A stretch of DNA of 64,000 bases from Diogma glabrata (lineage: Eukaryota > Arthropoda > Insecta > Diptera > Cylindrotomidae), in contig OY856186.1 in the NCBI GenBank assembly GCA_963693315.1, positions 375,764,264-375,828,263 of the forward strand, in the 5' to 3' direction. This document shows positions 41,068-52,589 of the stretch, in pieces. The position numbers and the translations under genes are program-made. The notes under the pieces were generated by a model that saw nothing but the letters and a program-made list of their open reading frames with translations, was not told the origin of the DNA and did no database searches. How positions within the stretch are numbered: the first letter of the stretch is position 1; every line of letters begins with the position of its first letter.

Positions 41068-43032
41068 CAAACGTGACAATTTTCCCTATATGATACTTAC
41101 TAAATTCAAATCGATATATCTCGATTCCTAGACGGACGTGACCCAGCGAAACGCCGGACACGTGTAAGTTTTTTTTGACCGATATAACTTTTCCCGGTAG
41201 TCAGAACCCCAGCGGGTTTGGGCTGTCGCATCGCACAGTGTTATCAAATATGAGTCCCTTGCATGGCTCTGGAGAACTTTTGTTGGGAATTCGATCAACA
41301 AAATGGAGGTGGTATAAAGGCTTGCTTGCTTATGTATCACTACAGTCTTCCCCGTAAAAAACGCCTAAAGGCGTTTTATTCGAGAGTGACAAAAAACGAA
41401 TATTATATTTTCAAAATGATACAAAATGATTCGAATAGAACACCCATCCAAATAGAACGCCTATGCGTTTTATTTGAAATAAAAATAGTTTATATATAGT
41501 GGAGTCATAATTTATATTAGATAAAAAAGGGCTAAACTTCAGAATAATTCCGCGATCCATATTTTTTATGAAACGGGTTAATTAATTAAGGATTAATTTC
41601 CTTTTAAAATTTCCATTTCCTTGGTTAGGTAATCTTTTGTTAGGGATTATTATGATGTAGAATATTAATGGAGAATATCGATGTGGAATATTGATGTAGA
41701 ATATTTTCCAATGTGAAGTTTAGAATGATGTATTTTGGTTTATTTTGAAAAATATATCTTGACATGGTTGAGATCGTCTCCGTTGAAAGAAGTAACTTTT
41801 TCAAAACTCCTCCCAGAGGAATAACAATCGAATTAAAATAAATTTTAATACAATTCAATTTGTCGTTGAGCTGATTGAGTACCACCAGGTTTTCTAATTA
41901 GAAAGTAATTTTTTTATGTTATAAGTTATATATTTAATGCTGTCGATTTAGTGAAAACAACTATTGGTCACAAAACAAACTAGCTAGCACCATACCAATT
42001 CGCAATATTTTTGCAACGATAACATATCTTCTTGAAACTCTCTTCACAAACCGTAAGTAGATTATTATTTATTATATTAAACTAACTTAATTTTAAATAA
42101 ATTGATTTTTAAAACCAGAATTCCTAATAAATCATTTCAAAACTCTCATTTGATACCGTCCGGTATGTTATACGTACTATTAATGCGGAAATATCAAAAA
42201 CGTAATTTGGATTGTAGACAAACACGTTTGAATTAATTTTATTGAAAACTTAAGAAAATAAATCAAATAATATTTTTGAGATCACAAAAGATCGTTATAG
42301 TAAATAATTTAAAAAAAGATTAAATTCTCGCGATGATCAAAAATTAATCATTAAAATAATTATAATACAATAAATGGAAAGTAGATCATGAAGTTTGAAG
42401 TTAAGTTAAGATGTGATTTATAGTGATGGTCATAATTCGGTCTGTAATGTAAAACTTGATACAATTAATTTTTTTCTTTGGATTGAGTATCGTAGACATT
42501 CTCTTATAACTTTGCTTAGATTTGTGATGTGTAGCTGGAATATTAACTAATTGAAAGTGAAATTTTGTAGTTTTTTGCGTGTAATAGTTGTGTTTTTTTT
42601 AAGTAATTTAATTAGATTTGAAATGAAGTTTTCAAATTTAATTTCGTTTGCGAGATTAATTTATCAGTGAAATATACACAGATCATAAATTTTTTGTTTA
42701 CCATGTTTTTTAAATGATTTGCAGTTTTTCAAACACGAATGACAAAGTCTGTTGGTTTTAATTCAAGTTTCTAATAAAATATACAAAAACAACATTTCTT
42801 GTATCAGGACACTGACTTGACTTACAAAATGGAAAAAGTTCATATTCAAGTTTTGGTCTGTACCTCATATACGGCATTTAAAGTAACGAATTTCGATGTT
42901 TTTCTGTGTCTAAATTTACCTTCATCCTTAAATGTGTGCTGGATACACTTAGTGTACTATCGAAAATGTGCATGGTTTATAGCAAACGGATTTGACAGCC
43001 TCAATTGAAAGTCATATATTAAACCATCTTAA
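41068..43032. other. Non-coding stretch
   Basis: 41140-41330 is unusually GC-rich for this window, but no frame gives a recognisable protein. Short palindromes (AACGCCTAAAGGCGTT at 41352 and AACGCCTATGCGTT near 41457) occur about 100 bp apart. The rest is AT-rich. Confidence 0.4.
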
Positions 43033-43145
43033 AAATAAAAAAGTCGAACAAGTGCGAATAAAATTCGCTCGCCAAGGGTTCCGTGAATGTAAAAGAACAC
43101 AATATCAAAAATAAATGACATAAAGTTATGTTGTAAAGTCTTTAT
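43033..43145 (+). repeat. Left end of an insect GTTCCGT-type repeat
   Basis: Starts AAAAGTCGAACAAGTGCGAA with a small GCGAAT/ATTCGC hairpin and runs into GCCAAGGGTTCCGTG. This arrangement is familiar from repeats in several insect genomes. The matching far end may be at about 49440-49500 (GTGTTCCGTA...ACGGAATTCTAAAAA), with the Mag-like element inserted between. Confidence 0.5.
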
Positions 43146-43196
43146 TGTTATATATAAAATATATTCTTGTTCTGCAGAATGTGTAGTATAAAATAT
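43146..43196 (+). repeat. 5' LTR of Mag-like element (51 bp)
   Basis: TGTTATATATAAAATATATT through GTAGTATAAAATAT, identical to 47486-47536. It contains TATATAAA, a possible core promoter. Confidence 0.8.
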
Positions 43197-43255
43197 CGGT
43201 ATTATAAATATATATTATAAATTTATAAATTATGCAAGCCTAATTTATCTAATTA

Positions 43256-46200
43256 ATGTCGGATCAAGAAATTACTGAAAAAGAAAATATTAAAAAATTG
43301 GGTGAAAAATTATTAAACAACGATACTGTTAAATCAAAGATGTTATTGATTGGTAGTATCGAAGCTTTCATTCCTGGAGAAGATTTTGAGGCGTATGAAG
43401 ACAGATTAACGCAATTTTTTCTTATAAACGATGTGCAAGAACAAAAAAAGGTTCCGCTTTTTATAACCATTATGGGTGGTGAAACATACAAGATTTTAAA
43501 AAGTTTATCGACACCCAAAGCACCTAGTTCTTTGCCTTATGCCGATATAATAAAAGTGCTTAAAAATCATTTCAAGCCTAAAGTTAATAAGAGAGCCGAA
43601 AGATTTAAATTTTCAAAGGCCAAACAAGAGGAAGGCGAATCGATTTCCGATTATATAGTAAAACTAAAAAGTCTTGCGCAGTCATGTGAATATGGCGACT
43701 TTTTAGATGATGCCTTAACGGATAAATTTATAGTAGTCCTAAGGTCCGAAGATATACAACAGGAATTGTTACAAAATCCAGATATTAAATTTAGTGAGTG
43801 TTGTCAAAAAGCTTTAAATGTTGAGATGTCTGCTAAGGAAGTAAGATCAATAAATCCGTCAATAGGCCGAGTTTATCAAGCTGATAGAAGTCGTACACGC
43901 TTTCATCAATCAAGTCAACCTCAGCGAAGTCATAATCGTTATCAAAGTCCAAGTTCAGTACGTTATCCAAGTCCAAATCACCGTCGTTACCAAAGTCCAA
44001 GTTCAGTTCGTAGTCAGAGTCCAAGTAGCAGCAGTCGTAGTCGTCCAACAAGTCCACAGTCAAAATGCAGCCGATGTGGTATTTACAGTCATCATGAAAG
44101 TCAGTGTCCAGCAAAACAGTGGCAATGCTATATTTGTTATAATTACGGCCACACATCTAAAACATGCCACAACAAATATAGAATAGGAAACAAACATGTC
44201 AGGGTAATCAATAGCATAAGTAGTTCAAATTTACCTGTGGAATACCAAGTCACCATTGAAAATCAAAATGTTATCATGGAGGTGGATACGGGAGCCTGCT
44301 CTTCAATAATTAATTTAGTTAAGTATAGAAATAGTTTTAGTCATTTAAGTTTAATTAGTATTAATGATTCTTTTTCTACTGTAACGGGACAGGTGATCAA
44401 GGTTGTTGGAAAGATTTTAGTCACCGTGAGTTTTAGAGGGAAGTCATACAAGCTGGATTTAATCGTAATTGATTCAGAAAGAAATTGTAAGTCGTTGATG
44501 GGAAGAGCCTGGTTAGATGTCATTTTACCAGAATGGAGGGATTGGATGGTCTCATCAGAATCGGTATTGGTAAATAATTTATATTCAAATAATTCTATTT
44601 TAGATAAGATAATAGAAAAATTTCCGCGAGTCGTCTCAAATGATGCCACACACAAGATGATTGAAGGTTTTATGGTGGATGTACTAATGGAAGATCATGC
44701 TAAGCCTATCTTCCATAAAGCGTATACAGTAGCATATAGAATTAGACCAAAAATGGAAGCAGATCTAGAGATGTTGTGTAAAGTTGGTATATTAGAGCCA
44801 GTAAAAATTAGCAATTGGGCTAGTCCTATTGTTACCGTACCAAAAACAAATGGCGACATTCGCTTGTGTGTCGATTTCAAGGTAACTATCAATAAAGTGG
44901 TCAAAACCGAGCACTACCCTCTGCCGCGAATTGACGACATTTTTGCAGGTCTTGCAAACTGTACCTATTTCTGCGTCATTGACTTAACTGGCGCTTACCA
45001 ACAGTTGTCTGTCAAAGAAGAGTCTAGGGAATATCTCACAATAAGCACACATAAAGGCTTATTTAGGTACAAAAGATTACCATTTGGTCTAAAATCTGCG
45101 CCATCCATATTTCAGTCCGTGATGGATCAGATTTTAATTAATTTAGATGGGGTAGCGTCATATCTTGATGATATATTAATCGGCGGAAAGGATCATCAAG
45201 ATTGTTTTAATAAGTTATTTCTAGTCTTAGACAGGTTAAATAAATATAATGTTCAAATTAACCTAAGTAAATGTAAAATTTTGTCTCCTAGTGTATGTTA
45301 TTTAGGACATACTTTGTCAGCAGAAGGAATTCGTCCTAATAGTGACAAACTACAGGCCATTGTGAATGCGCCTGCTCCGTCAAATGTGTCCCAATTACAA
45401 TCCTATCTTGGATTACTGAACTATTATGGGAAATTTATTCCGAATTTGTCGACAGAGCTACGTGAGCTTTATTACTTGCTTAAAAAAGATGTCACTTTTG
45501 ATTGGTCAAATAGTTGTCAGGCAGCATTTGAAAAATCAAAATCTCTTATCGTAAAACATAATTTATTGGAACTATACGACCCAAATAAACCTATTATTAT
45601 TGCTACGGATGCCAGTCCATACGGTGTTGGAGCAATATTATCCCATGTCGTCAATGGAATGGAAAAGCCAGTTCTTTTTGCCTCGAGCACATTATCGCCC
45701 GCAGAAAAAAACTATTCCCAATTACACAGGGAAGCACTGGCGATAATGTTTGGGTTAAAAAGATTTCATAAATATATATATGGCCACTCTTTTGTAATCC
45801 AAACGGATCACCAAGCTCTTCGAGAGATATTCTATCCAAATAAATCAACACCTGCAGTTGCAGCTGCTAGACTGCAACGATGGGCAGTGATACTGTCAAT
45901 GTATAATTATACAATTGAATATCGACGTGGATCTCAAATGTCGCATGTTGATGCACTGTCTCGGTTACCAATTGAGTCAAAGACCAACATCGACAATAAT
46001 CTTTGCATAAAATCATTTAATTTCACGGAAAGTTTTCCCTTGAATCCGGAAGTAATTTCCGAGGAAACAAAAAAGGATCCAATTTTGAGTCAAGTCCTAG
46101 AGTTTTGTAAGTTTGACTGGCCAAATTCATCAGATATGTCTGAAAACTTAAAAATATATTGTAGAAAAAAAGAATATTTATCCTGTGAAGATGAGTGCTT

Positions 46201-47413
46201 ATATTATATGAATCGGATTGTAATTCCAAATAGTTTGAAAAATAAAATATTGAATATGTTACATGAAAATCATGCAGTAGGAATTGTACGCATGAAAATG
46301 ATAGCTAGATCGTATGTGTGGTGGTACGGAATAGATAAAGAGATTGAAAAATTTATTAATACATGTCCTGTATGCCAACAAACGAGGAATAGAAGTCAAG
46401 AAGTTATCACCACACAGTGGCCAGAAACTAGTTATCCTTTTGAGAGGATACATATAGATTTTTTTTATTTTCAGAATAATAATTTTCTAATCATTGTAGA
46501 TGCTTATAGCAAATTTGTAGAGGTAGTTTTAATGAGGGTCACCACAGCATCTGCGGTAATTGCGATTTTGTCAAATTTATTTTCAACCTTTGGATTTCCA
46601 AGTGAGATCGTTTCTGATAATGGTCCTCCTTTCAATGCTAATGAGTTTTTAAAATTTGCAAAACAGCATGATATTAAGGTAACAAAGTCCCCACCATATC
46701 ACCCGCAATCAAATGGGTTGGCGGAGAGGAACGTACAGACCGCTAAATCAACGTTAAAAAAGTATCTTCTTGATGAGTCCAAACAACTTACCATAACACA
46801 ACGGTTGAACCAATTTTTACTACAACAAAGAAATACTCCTTGTGTGTCTACATCTAAAACTCCGTCGGAACTGATATTTTCATACAAACCTAAAATTTTA
46901 TTAGATGTTGTTAATCCAAAAGTTAAAGTAAAATTTGCTATGGATACAAATAATAATAAAAATGTAAATGGTAGAAAAAAATCTAATAATTTAAAATCAG
47001 TTAAATCTAGACTTAAGATTAATAAAAATTTTAACATGTATAAAAATTTCAAAGTAGGTGAAAAAGTTTTGTATCAAAATCATTTTAAAAATCATATAAA
47101 ATGGATTCCCGCCAGAATTTTGCAAAAAGTCAGTCCATTAACATATTTAATTAATGTAAATAATAATGTAAGATTTGTGCATGAAAATTGTCTTAGGTAT
47201 TCTAACTTAGATGATAAATTTCATCCAAAAATTAATATTATTCCTGAAACTAATCTAACTAATTTAGAGATTCAGGATGAAAATAATAAGGATAATAGTT
47301 TTTTAACGCCTCAGAATAAAAATATGATTAAAAGAAAACGTAGTCCAGAACAAGAAATAGAGATAAGAAAATCACAAAGGAAAAGAAGATCCCCAGATAG
47401 ATTTAAGTACTAA
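43256..47413 (+). CDS. Mag-like gag-pol polyprotein, complete
   Basis: 1385 residues, no stop or shift. Gag capsid is about 30-200, then an Arg/Ser/Pro-rich linker (205-268) and two CCHC knuckles (C271-C284 and C291-C304). Protease follows with D344-T-G (MEVDTGACSS). RT has LCVDFKVTINK, VIDLTGAYQQL and YLDD at 636-639. RNase H has D785 (IIATDASPYG) and TDHQAL. Integrase has an HHCC domain (H1003, H1006, C1037, C1040) and the catalytic D1068, D1121 (SDNGPPF) and E1157 (GLAERNV), keeping D-D-35-E. The C-terminus is basic (KRKRSPEQ, RKSQRKRRSPDR). The start is the first Met, 59 bases after the LTR. All catalytic residues are present, so this copy is probably competent or very recently so. Confidence 0.95.
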   Translation: MSDQEITEKENIKKLGEKLLNNDTVKSKMLLIGSIEAFIPGEDFEAYEDRLTQFFLINDVQEQKKVPLFITIMGGETYKILKSLSTPKAPSSLPYADIIKVLKNHFKPKVNKRAERFKFSKAKQEEGESISDYIVKLKSLAQSCEYGDFLDDALTDKFIVVLRSEDIQQELLQNPDIKFSECCQKALNVEMSAKEVRSINPSIGRVYQADRSRTRFHQSSQPQRSHNRYQSPSSVRYPSPNHRRYQSPSSVRSQSPSSSSRSRPTSPQSKCSRCGIYSHHESQCPAKQWQCYICYNYGHTSKTCHNKYRIGNKHVRVINSISSSNLPVEYQVTIENQNVIMEVDTGACSSIINLVKYRNSFSHLSLISINDSFSTVTGQVIKVVGKILVTVSFRGKSYKLDLIVIDSERNCKSLMGRAWLDVILPEWRDWMVSSESVLVNNLYSNNSILDKIIEKFPRVVSNDATHKMIEGFMVDVLMEDHAKPIFHKAYTVAYRIRPKMEADLEMLCKVGILEPVKISNWASPIVTVPKTNGDIRLCVDFKVTINKVVKTEHYPLPRIDDIFAGLANCTYFCVIDLTGAYQQLSVKEESREYLTISTHKGLFRYKRLPFGLKSAPSIFQSVMDQILINLDGVASYLDDILIGGKDHQDCFNKLFLVLDRLNKYNVQINLSKCKILSPSVCYLGHTLSAEGIRPNSDKLQAIVNAPAPSNVSQLQSYLGLLNYYGKFIPNLSTELRELYYLLKKDVTFDWSNSCQAAFEKSKSLIVKHNLLELYDPNKPIIIATDASPYGVGAILSHVVNGMEKPVLFASSTLSPAEKNYSQLHREALAIMFGLKRFHKYIYGHSFVIQTDHQALREIFYPNKSTPAVAAARLQRWAVILSMYNYTIEYRRGSQMSHVDALSRLPIESKTNIDNNLCIKSFNFTESFPLNPEVISEETKKDPILSQVLEFCKFDWPNSSDMSENLKIYCRKKEYLSCEDECLYYMNRIVIPNSLKNKILNMLHENHAVGIVRMKMIARSYVWWYGIDKEIEKFINTCPVCQQTRNRSQEVITTQWPETSYPFERIHIDFFYFQNNNFLIIVDAYSKFVEVVLMRVTTASAVIAILSNLFSTFGFPSEIVSDNGPPFNANEFLKFAKQHDIKVTKSPPYHPQSNGLAERNVQTAKSTLKKYLLDESKQLTITQRLNQFLLQQRNTPCVSTSKTPSELIFSYKPKILLDVVNPKVKVKFAMDTNNNKNVNGRKKSNNLKSVKSRLKINKNFNMYKNFKVGEKVLYQNHFKNHIKWIPARILQKVSPLTYLINVNNNVRFVHENCLRYSNLDDKFHPKINIIPETNLTNLEIQDENNKDNSFLTPQNKNMIKRKRSPEQEIEIRKSQRKRRSPDRFKY

Positions 47414-47470
47414 CAGAATAAATAGTTGTATTTTTTGATTTTTTTTTTGTATACTTGTATAATTTTAAAT

Positions 47471-47485
47471 AAAAACGGGGAAAGT
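47471..47485 (+). promoter_or_regulatory. Polypurine tract of Mag-like element
   Basis: AAAAACGGGGAAAGT directly before the TG of the 3' LTR. Confidence 0.85.
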
Positions 47486-47536
47486 TGTTATATATAAAAT
47501 ATATTCTTGTTCTGCAGAATGTGTAGTATAAAATAT
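47486..47536 (+). repeat. 3' LTR of Mag-like element (51 bp)
   Basis: Identical to the 5' copy. Sequence diverges right after AAAATAT. Confidence 0.8.
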
Positions 47537-48066
47537 AGTACAATTGAATTTCAATTTATATTTTATGTATTAATATGAGATGATTATTGTTATGTATATT
47601 AAACCGGTAAATTAATTTTAAGAGATTTGTTTATATGTATTTAAAATATTGTATATACTTATTTGATGATTAAAATAAAAATCACTTGTAATCAGTCAGC
47701 TGAGATATTAAAATAAAAACCAAATTATATTTAATAATTTAAAAGTTTATTGTTCTGAATTATTTATTTAATTATTAAAGGTATTTGTTCTGAAATATTT
47801 ATTTAAATTATTACAACTAATAGATATTAAATTTATATCACCAGACTATGGACGCATAACAGAATAAATGTTTAATCGTAAACGTCAATAGTAAATGTCA
47901 ATCACATCTACATTGATCAAAAATGTTACTTGAGGTTAAATCTTATCCATAGCTGTTTATGTTAGCTAAAGAAAGATTTAACCAGTATTTTAATGGTCTA
48001 AATTAGGAATATTTGTTCTATAAATCAGCGTCGAAATTTATGGTGGTATACATTCACTTAAAATAG
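47537..48066. other. Non-coding AT-rich stretch
   Basis: Contains a rough duplication (TTGTTCTGAA(A)TATTTATTTAA near 47750 and 47788). No gene. Confidence 0.5.
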
Positions 48067-49300
48067 TACTTTTTTATCAATAACTAAAAAACTGTGCATC
48101 GCAAAATTCTAAAAAATATTGCAATGTTTCTTAAATTAAGTGCTCTTTCAAATGACACCCCACTCGTTTGGGTCCAAAAAATTTTTTTTAACCCTCCCCA
48201 CACCCATCCCTAAACACCCAGAAATATAATTATTTGTGACCTCGCTATAATTGTCATTTAAAGTTTACCAAACTTCCTTTCTCTATGCATGTTTCCAAAC
48301 TTTTCTGTCAATCAGTGTCGCAACGTAGGGGGAGCACGGTTTGAAAGTTTTACTTTTTTGACAATAACTCGAAAACTGTGACCAGTGAAATTCTAAAAAA
48401 AAGTGAGTTATTTCTTAAATTAGGTGTTCTTTCAAATGATACTCGCTTGGGTCAAAAAAAAGTTTTTTTTACCCTCCTTACACCCATCCCCTAAACACAT
48501 AGAAATATAATTATTTGAGAGTTCGCTATAATTTTCGTTCAAAATATAGCAAGCTCTCTGTCTCTATGAATTTTTTCAATTTTTTCTGTCTATCAGTGTC
48601 GAAACGTAGGGGGGGGATGGTCTGGAACTTGCACATTTTTTAGAATAACTCAAAAACTGTGTACCGCAAAAATCTAAAAAAAATGCAACGTTTTGGAAAT
48701 TTGGTGCTCTTTCAAATGAAAAAGTTTTTTTTCACCCTTCCCCACCCCAATCACTTAAAAGCACAAAAATATAATTATTTGAGAGTTCGCTATAATTTTC
48801 GTTCAGAGTTTATGAAACTTCCTGTTTCTGTGAATTTTTTCAAATTTTTCTGTTAACTAGGCCCGAAATGCAAGGGGGGACCAACTTTTTGTGTCACTTT
48901 ATTGATAATAATTCAAAATCTATGCATTGCAAGATTCTAAAAAAAATGGCAATATTTCTAAAATCAAGTGCTCTTTCAAATGACATCCATCATGACCTGG
49001 TTTTAAATGATGTTTTTACCTCTTAACATTCCCACCCCTTTAATAAATATAGTTATGAGTATCTGAAACTTTTCTATATTTTTTATTAAAAACCTGCTAA
49101 TTTTTCTATCATTCCAAATATATTTCAAGATTTTAGATGAAGTAGGGTCGGTTAATCGGGGCAATAAAACATCCAGAAAACGTCATTTTTCAAAATTATA
49201 CAAAAAATGTTGAGGTGTAAAATTCCCAAATATATTTTTAAATAATGCTGAAATGAAGCCCTTTCATATGATATCCTACTCGTCTCTTTCAAAGGCTTTA
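48067..49300 (+). repeat. Diverged ~280-bp tandem repeat, 4-5 units
   Basis: Units start at about 48067, 48351, 48631 and 48896, with a weaker fifth near 49180. Each runs: ATAACTnnAAAACTGTG, then TTCTAAAAAA, then GTGCTCTTTCAAATGA, then ACCCTCC..CACCCATCCC, then ATATAATTATTTGAGA, CGCTATAATTTTCGTT, TTTCTGT and CGAAACGTAGGGGG. Divergence between units is substantial, so it is old. It is probably the interior of the GTTCCGT-type repeat that holds the Mag-like element. Confidence 0.8.
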
Positions 49301-49439
49301 CATCGTACCTCCTTAAAACAAACGAACACAACTTTATTTATTTTTTAACCCGCCATCTTGTGTGGATAGGTTAGTTTTATAAGCACCTTAAATTTTAAGT
49401 TCATCGGATTAATGGTTCACGAGATAATCGAAATAATGT

Positions 49440-49500
49440 GAAAAACACGTTGTACTCTCACCAATAGTGTTCCGTATAAAAAACGGAATTCTAAAAATAC
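49440..49500 (+). repeat. Possible right end of the GTTCCGT-type repeat
   Basis: ATGGTTCACGAGATAA just before it, then GTGTTCCGTATAAAAAACGG and AATTCTAAAAA. Plausible partner of 43033-43145; boundaries not proven. Confidence 0.4.
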
Positions 49501-49507
49501 GCGTTAC

Positions 49508-50340
49508 ATTCAACACTCAACATTTAGAATTATAATTCAACATATAAAATTGAATATTCAACATTTAACACACAAAACTCTACATTCAATATATTTAACA
49601 TTCAACTTTTAGCGATCCATAATTAATATTCAACAATTATGAATTTATAGTCAACATTTACCATTCAACGTTCAACATTCTTAGTTCAATAAAGAATGAA
49701 TATTGAGCGTTGAACATTAGATATTGAACATCAAGATATTGAACATTGAGCATTGCAAATTGAAAATTGCAAATTGAAAATTGAACATTCAACATTGAAC
49801 ACTGAACATTGAACTTTGAACATTAAACATTGAACATGGAAAATTGAAATTGAACATTGAAAATTGAGTATTGAATATTTGACCTGCAACCTTCAGCATT
49901 CGGCATTCAACGTAGATTATTGAACACTGAATATTTCACAATTTCCATTCAATGTTCAACATTTGCGTCCAATGTTCAACTGCCAATGTTCAATGCTAGA
50001 CATTTAATGTTCAACATACGACGCTCATATTTTAACAAATAAACAACACGAATTATTCAACATTTAATATTCAACGCTCAACATACTAAATTTAAAATTC
50101 AACATTCCACATTCTAAATTCAATACTAAAAGTTAAACCTTCAACATTCGAAGTTAATCAGTCAGCATTTGACGTTGAACAGTTAAAATTCAAATTCGTC
50201 ATGCAATATTTAAAAATCAGAACTCAGCATATAACTTTCAAAATTAATCAACGAGTATACAACGTTTAAAGTTCATTAGTTAACATTTAGCATGCAACAT
50301 TAAACATCCTACGTTCAAAATTAAACATTTAACAATTAAC
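49508..50340. repeat. Degenerate TTCAACATT array with strand switch
   Basis: Dense, imperfect 8-10 bp repeats. From 49508 to about 49690 the plus strand reads (A)CATTCAACATT-type units; from 49690 to 49880 it reads the complement (TTGAACATTGAAC); then the first orientation resumes. No coding. Confidence 0.85.
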
Positions 50341-51660
50341 TGCTACCTCAATGTTTTGCTAGTATTTAACGCCTGTTTGATGGTGGTGTTTGAGGTTTGA
50401 TGTTGTATTTTACTTTTCTTCATTGACTGCTAATTATTTTTCTTACTAAATAAATATACGCGTTTTATTGATTCACTGTTTTATCAAGTCAATTATTATT
50501 GATAACATCATCAATAATTGCAAATCATTGTAAATAAATAAAGTTTTCCAATTTTCTTTTTTCTATTTATTTATTTTATTTTTGGGGTTTATGGTATGTA
50601 CTAACCTCGTTAAGGTTAAACAGAAGCATTTCAAATAGAAATGCATGAGAACAGAATAAGCAACACCAAAAATGAATAGATGATGCATAATGATTTGTAC
50701 GTTATTTGTGAAACTCGGTAAAATGCATATTTGCGGCGTTCAATCAAAATAAGCCCGTTACACAACTTTTAATATATTTTTAATATACAATACTCAACGA
50801 TAAACTGTTAACATTCATCGTGTAGATACCTAAGCTACACAAGATAACATCCACCATTCAACATTTGACACTCAGCATTCAACTTCCAGGATTTGTGACG
50901 ATATTTTCTACAAAAATAAATATTATGCGCAATAATAAATATTTCCACAATAATAAATAATTCCACAATAATAATAAATAACAAAAAGTTCACGTACTAA
51001 CGGCATTGCTTTATACGTATTGTAATTTCATATTATTATGAATCAGCCTAACAAAAATTAGATCAACTCCTGGTGGGAAAAGAGAAAAGTTGCCTGTATT
51101 TTATAATGTTGCGTACTTCAGATTAATGGAAAAAAGACTCCCCATTATTATATATTATATATTTTTATTGTATCAATTATTTGTTATGTAATTAAATTTT
51201 TTGATATAAAAATATTTTGTTAAAGTTGTTATAAAAATTTCATATTTAAAAAATTGTTATAAATATTGTTCAAATTAAATAGTGTTTTTTTTAATCTAAA
51301 ATAACTGCCTGAGCAGTTTGTGAAAATTTGATTACTTGAGTTAATCTTTTAACACCGAGAAACTAAGTTAAATAAATAGTGTAATTATGGCTCCACCGTT
51401 TCGATAATCAAACATCTTTAATTTAGATGGTCATTCCTTAAGAAATTGCTAGAATAAAAACAACTAATTATATAATTAAATCAAAGATTTATAAAAAAAT
51501 TGCTAACACTAAATTATGAATAAAAACATCAATTCATAGGAGATCATCTGAGAATAATCGTGATTTCATCGTCGGTATGGTATAGACCACACACTAGCAG
51601 CAACCAGCACTATTTGGACAACGCTACTAGCAGCAACTGGAACTCTTTGGACAGCTTTAC
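50341..51660. other. Non-coding stretch between arrays
   Basis: Contains short AATAATAAATATTTCCACAATAAT-like repeats near 50930-50985, within a generally AT-rich background. No gene supported. Confidence 0.4.
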
Positions 51661-51850
51661 AACAGCTACCAAATATTCAACGTTCAACATTCCACATTGC
51701 ACATTCGAAGTTTAACATTCAATATTTAATAAACAACATAACCAACATTTGAATTCAACATTCAATTTTCAACAATTAATATTTAATATTCGACCTCCAA
51801 AGTTCAACATATAATATTTCAAGTTCATCATTTTAAATTTAGTACAGTTC
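51661..51850. repeat. TTCAACATT array, middle segment
   Basis: Same degenerate units as at 49508-50340. The retroposon at 51922-52575 interrupts the larger array. Confidence 0.75.
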
Positions 51851-51921
51851 GAGATGTTTATTTTTAGATAATGATAAGGAGTTGCATTGTGAGAAACATA
51901 AACTGAATACGTAAATAAAAC

Positions 51922-52575
51922 ATTCTTCCGCATGGAGGGATCAGTTTTTAATGTTTTGAATTTTTTTTTTAATTTTTGATCTACGGGTGTGACAACCCCG
52001 CGTACTCCAGTCCCTGCTATTGACATACGAGTTAACGTGAGATATCACATACCACTGGTAATAGCAGTGAGATATCACTAGCCAAGGTGACATCTTAGGG
52101 GTGGTGGCGGATGAACTGTATTGAGTCAACGGTAGCACTCTCAATCTTTGCTGTAAATAATCCTTGATGATGAGACGCTATTGCTTTCTTGAAGAAACGA
52201 GCCTTCATATAACTATGTGTGGACTTCAATCATTAAGAAAGACTGTGCGTCACAGGATCAAGGAATATGCAACCGGCTGGATTATTGGCAACTATATTTT
52301 TGTTTTGTTTCAGCAAATTTTTGTAAAAATTATTCTATCATAAAATATTGGTCTATGTCATATTTTGTCAGTGATAGGATTTTTTGTTTAGTTATCCATT
52401 CTTTAATTAACAAAAAATATAAAAAAACAAAAAAAAAAAGATTTACGTCCATCAACACCTTTGAACGTATGTTGTTGTGGGACCTTGGTCTTAAAAGGTT
52501 TTTATGTGTTATTGTGACACATATTGTAATTCCTACTACACAATATATTTTATTAAAAAAAAAAAAAAAAAAAAA
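51922..52575 (+). mobile_element. Poly(A) retroposon 'A', copy 2 with 21-base A tail
   Basis: About 630 bp of unique sequence ending ACACAATATATTTTATT followed by 21 consecutive A (52555-52575). Homologous to 31696-32396 (inverted) and, at its 3' end, to 17909-18003. The middle has a paired GTGAGATATCAC motif about 40 bp apart. The open frame at 52217-52591 runs into the A tail and is incidental. The shared 5' start of two copies suggests a SINE-like unit, but it has no clear A/B boxes; it could equally be a LINE 3' end. Confidence 0.8.
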
Positions 52576-52589
52576 TCGTTTCATATATT

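Larger units (their letters stand above)
43146..47536 (+). mobile_element. Mag-like Ty3/gypsy LTR retrotransposon, apparently intact
   Basis: Identical 51-bp terminal repeats (43146-43196 and 47486-47536), one gag-pol frame of 1385 codons and a polypurine tract just before the 3' repeat. The whole element is about 4.4 kb. Very short LTRs and a single gag-pol frame with two zinc knuckles recall the Mag lineage. No clear tRNA primer site follows the 5' LTR (CGGTATTATAAAT) and no target duplication is visible (TTTAT left, AGTAC right). Either the LTR borders are slightly off or the flanks have changed. Confidence 0.85.

Noticed and set aside
41352..41475. AACGCC...GGCGTT palindromes as a terminator or regulatory RNA
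   Set aside because: Short, isolated and without context in a eukaryotic repeat region; not enough to call.
43264..47052. Several antisense frames of 60-117 codons inside gag-pol
   Set aside because: Shadows of the Mag-like polyprotein with no independent features.
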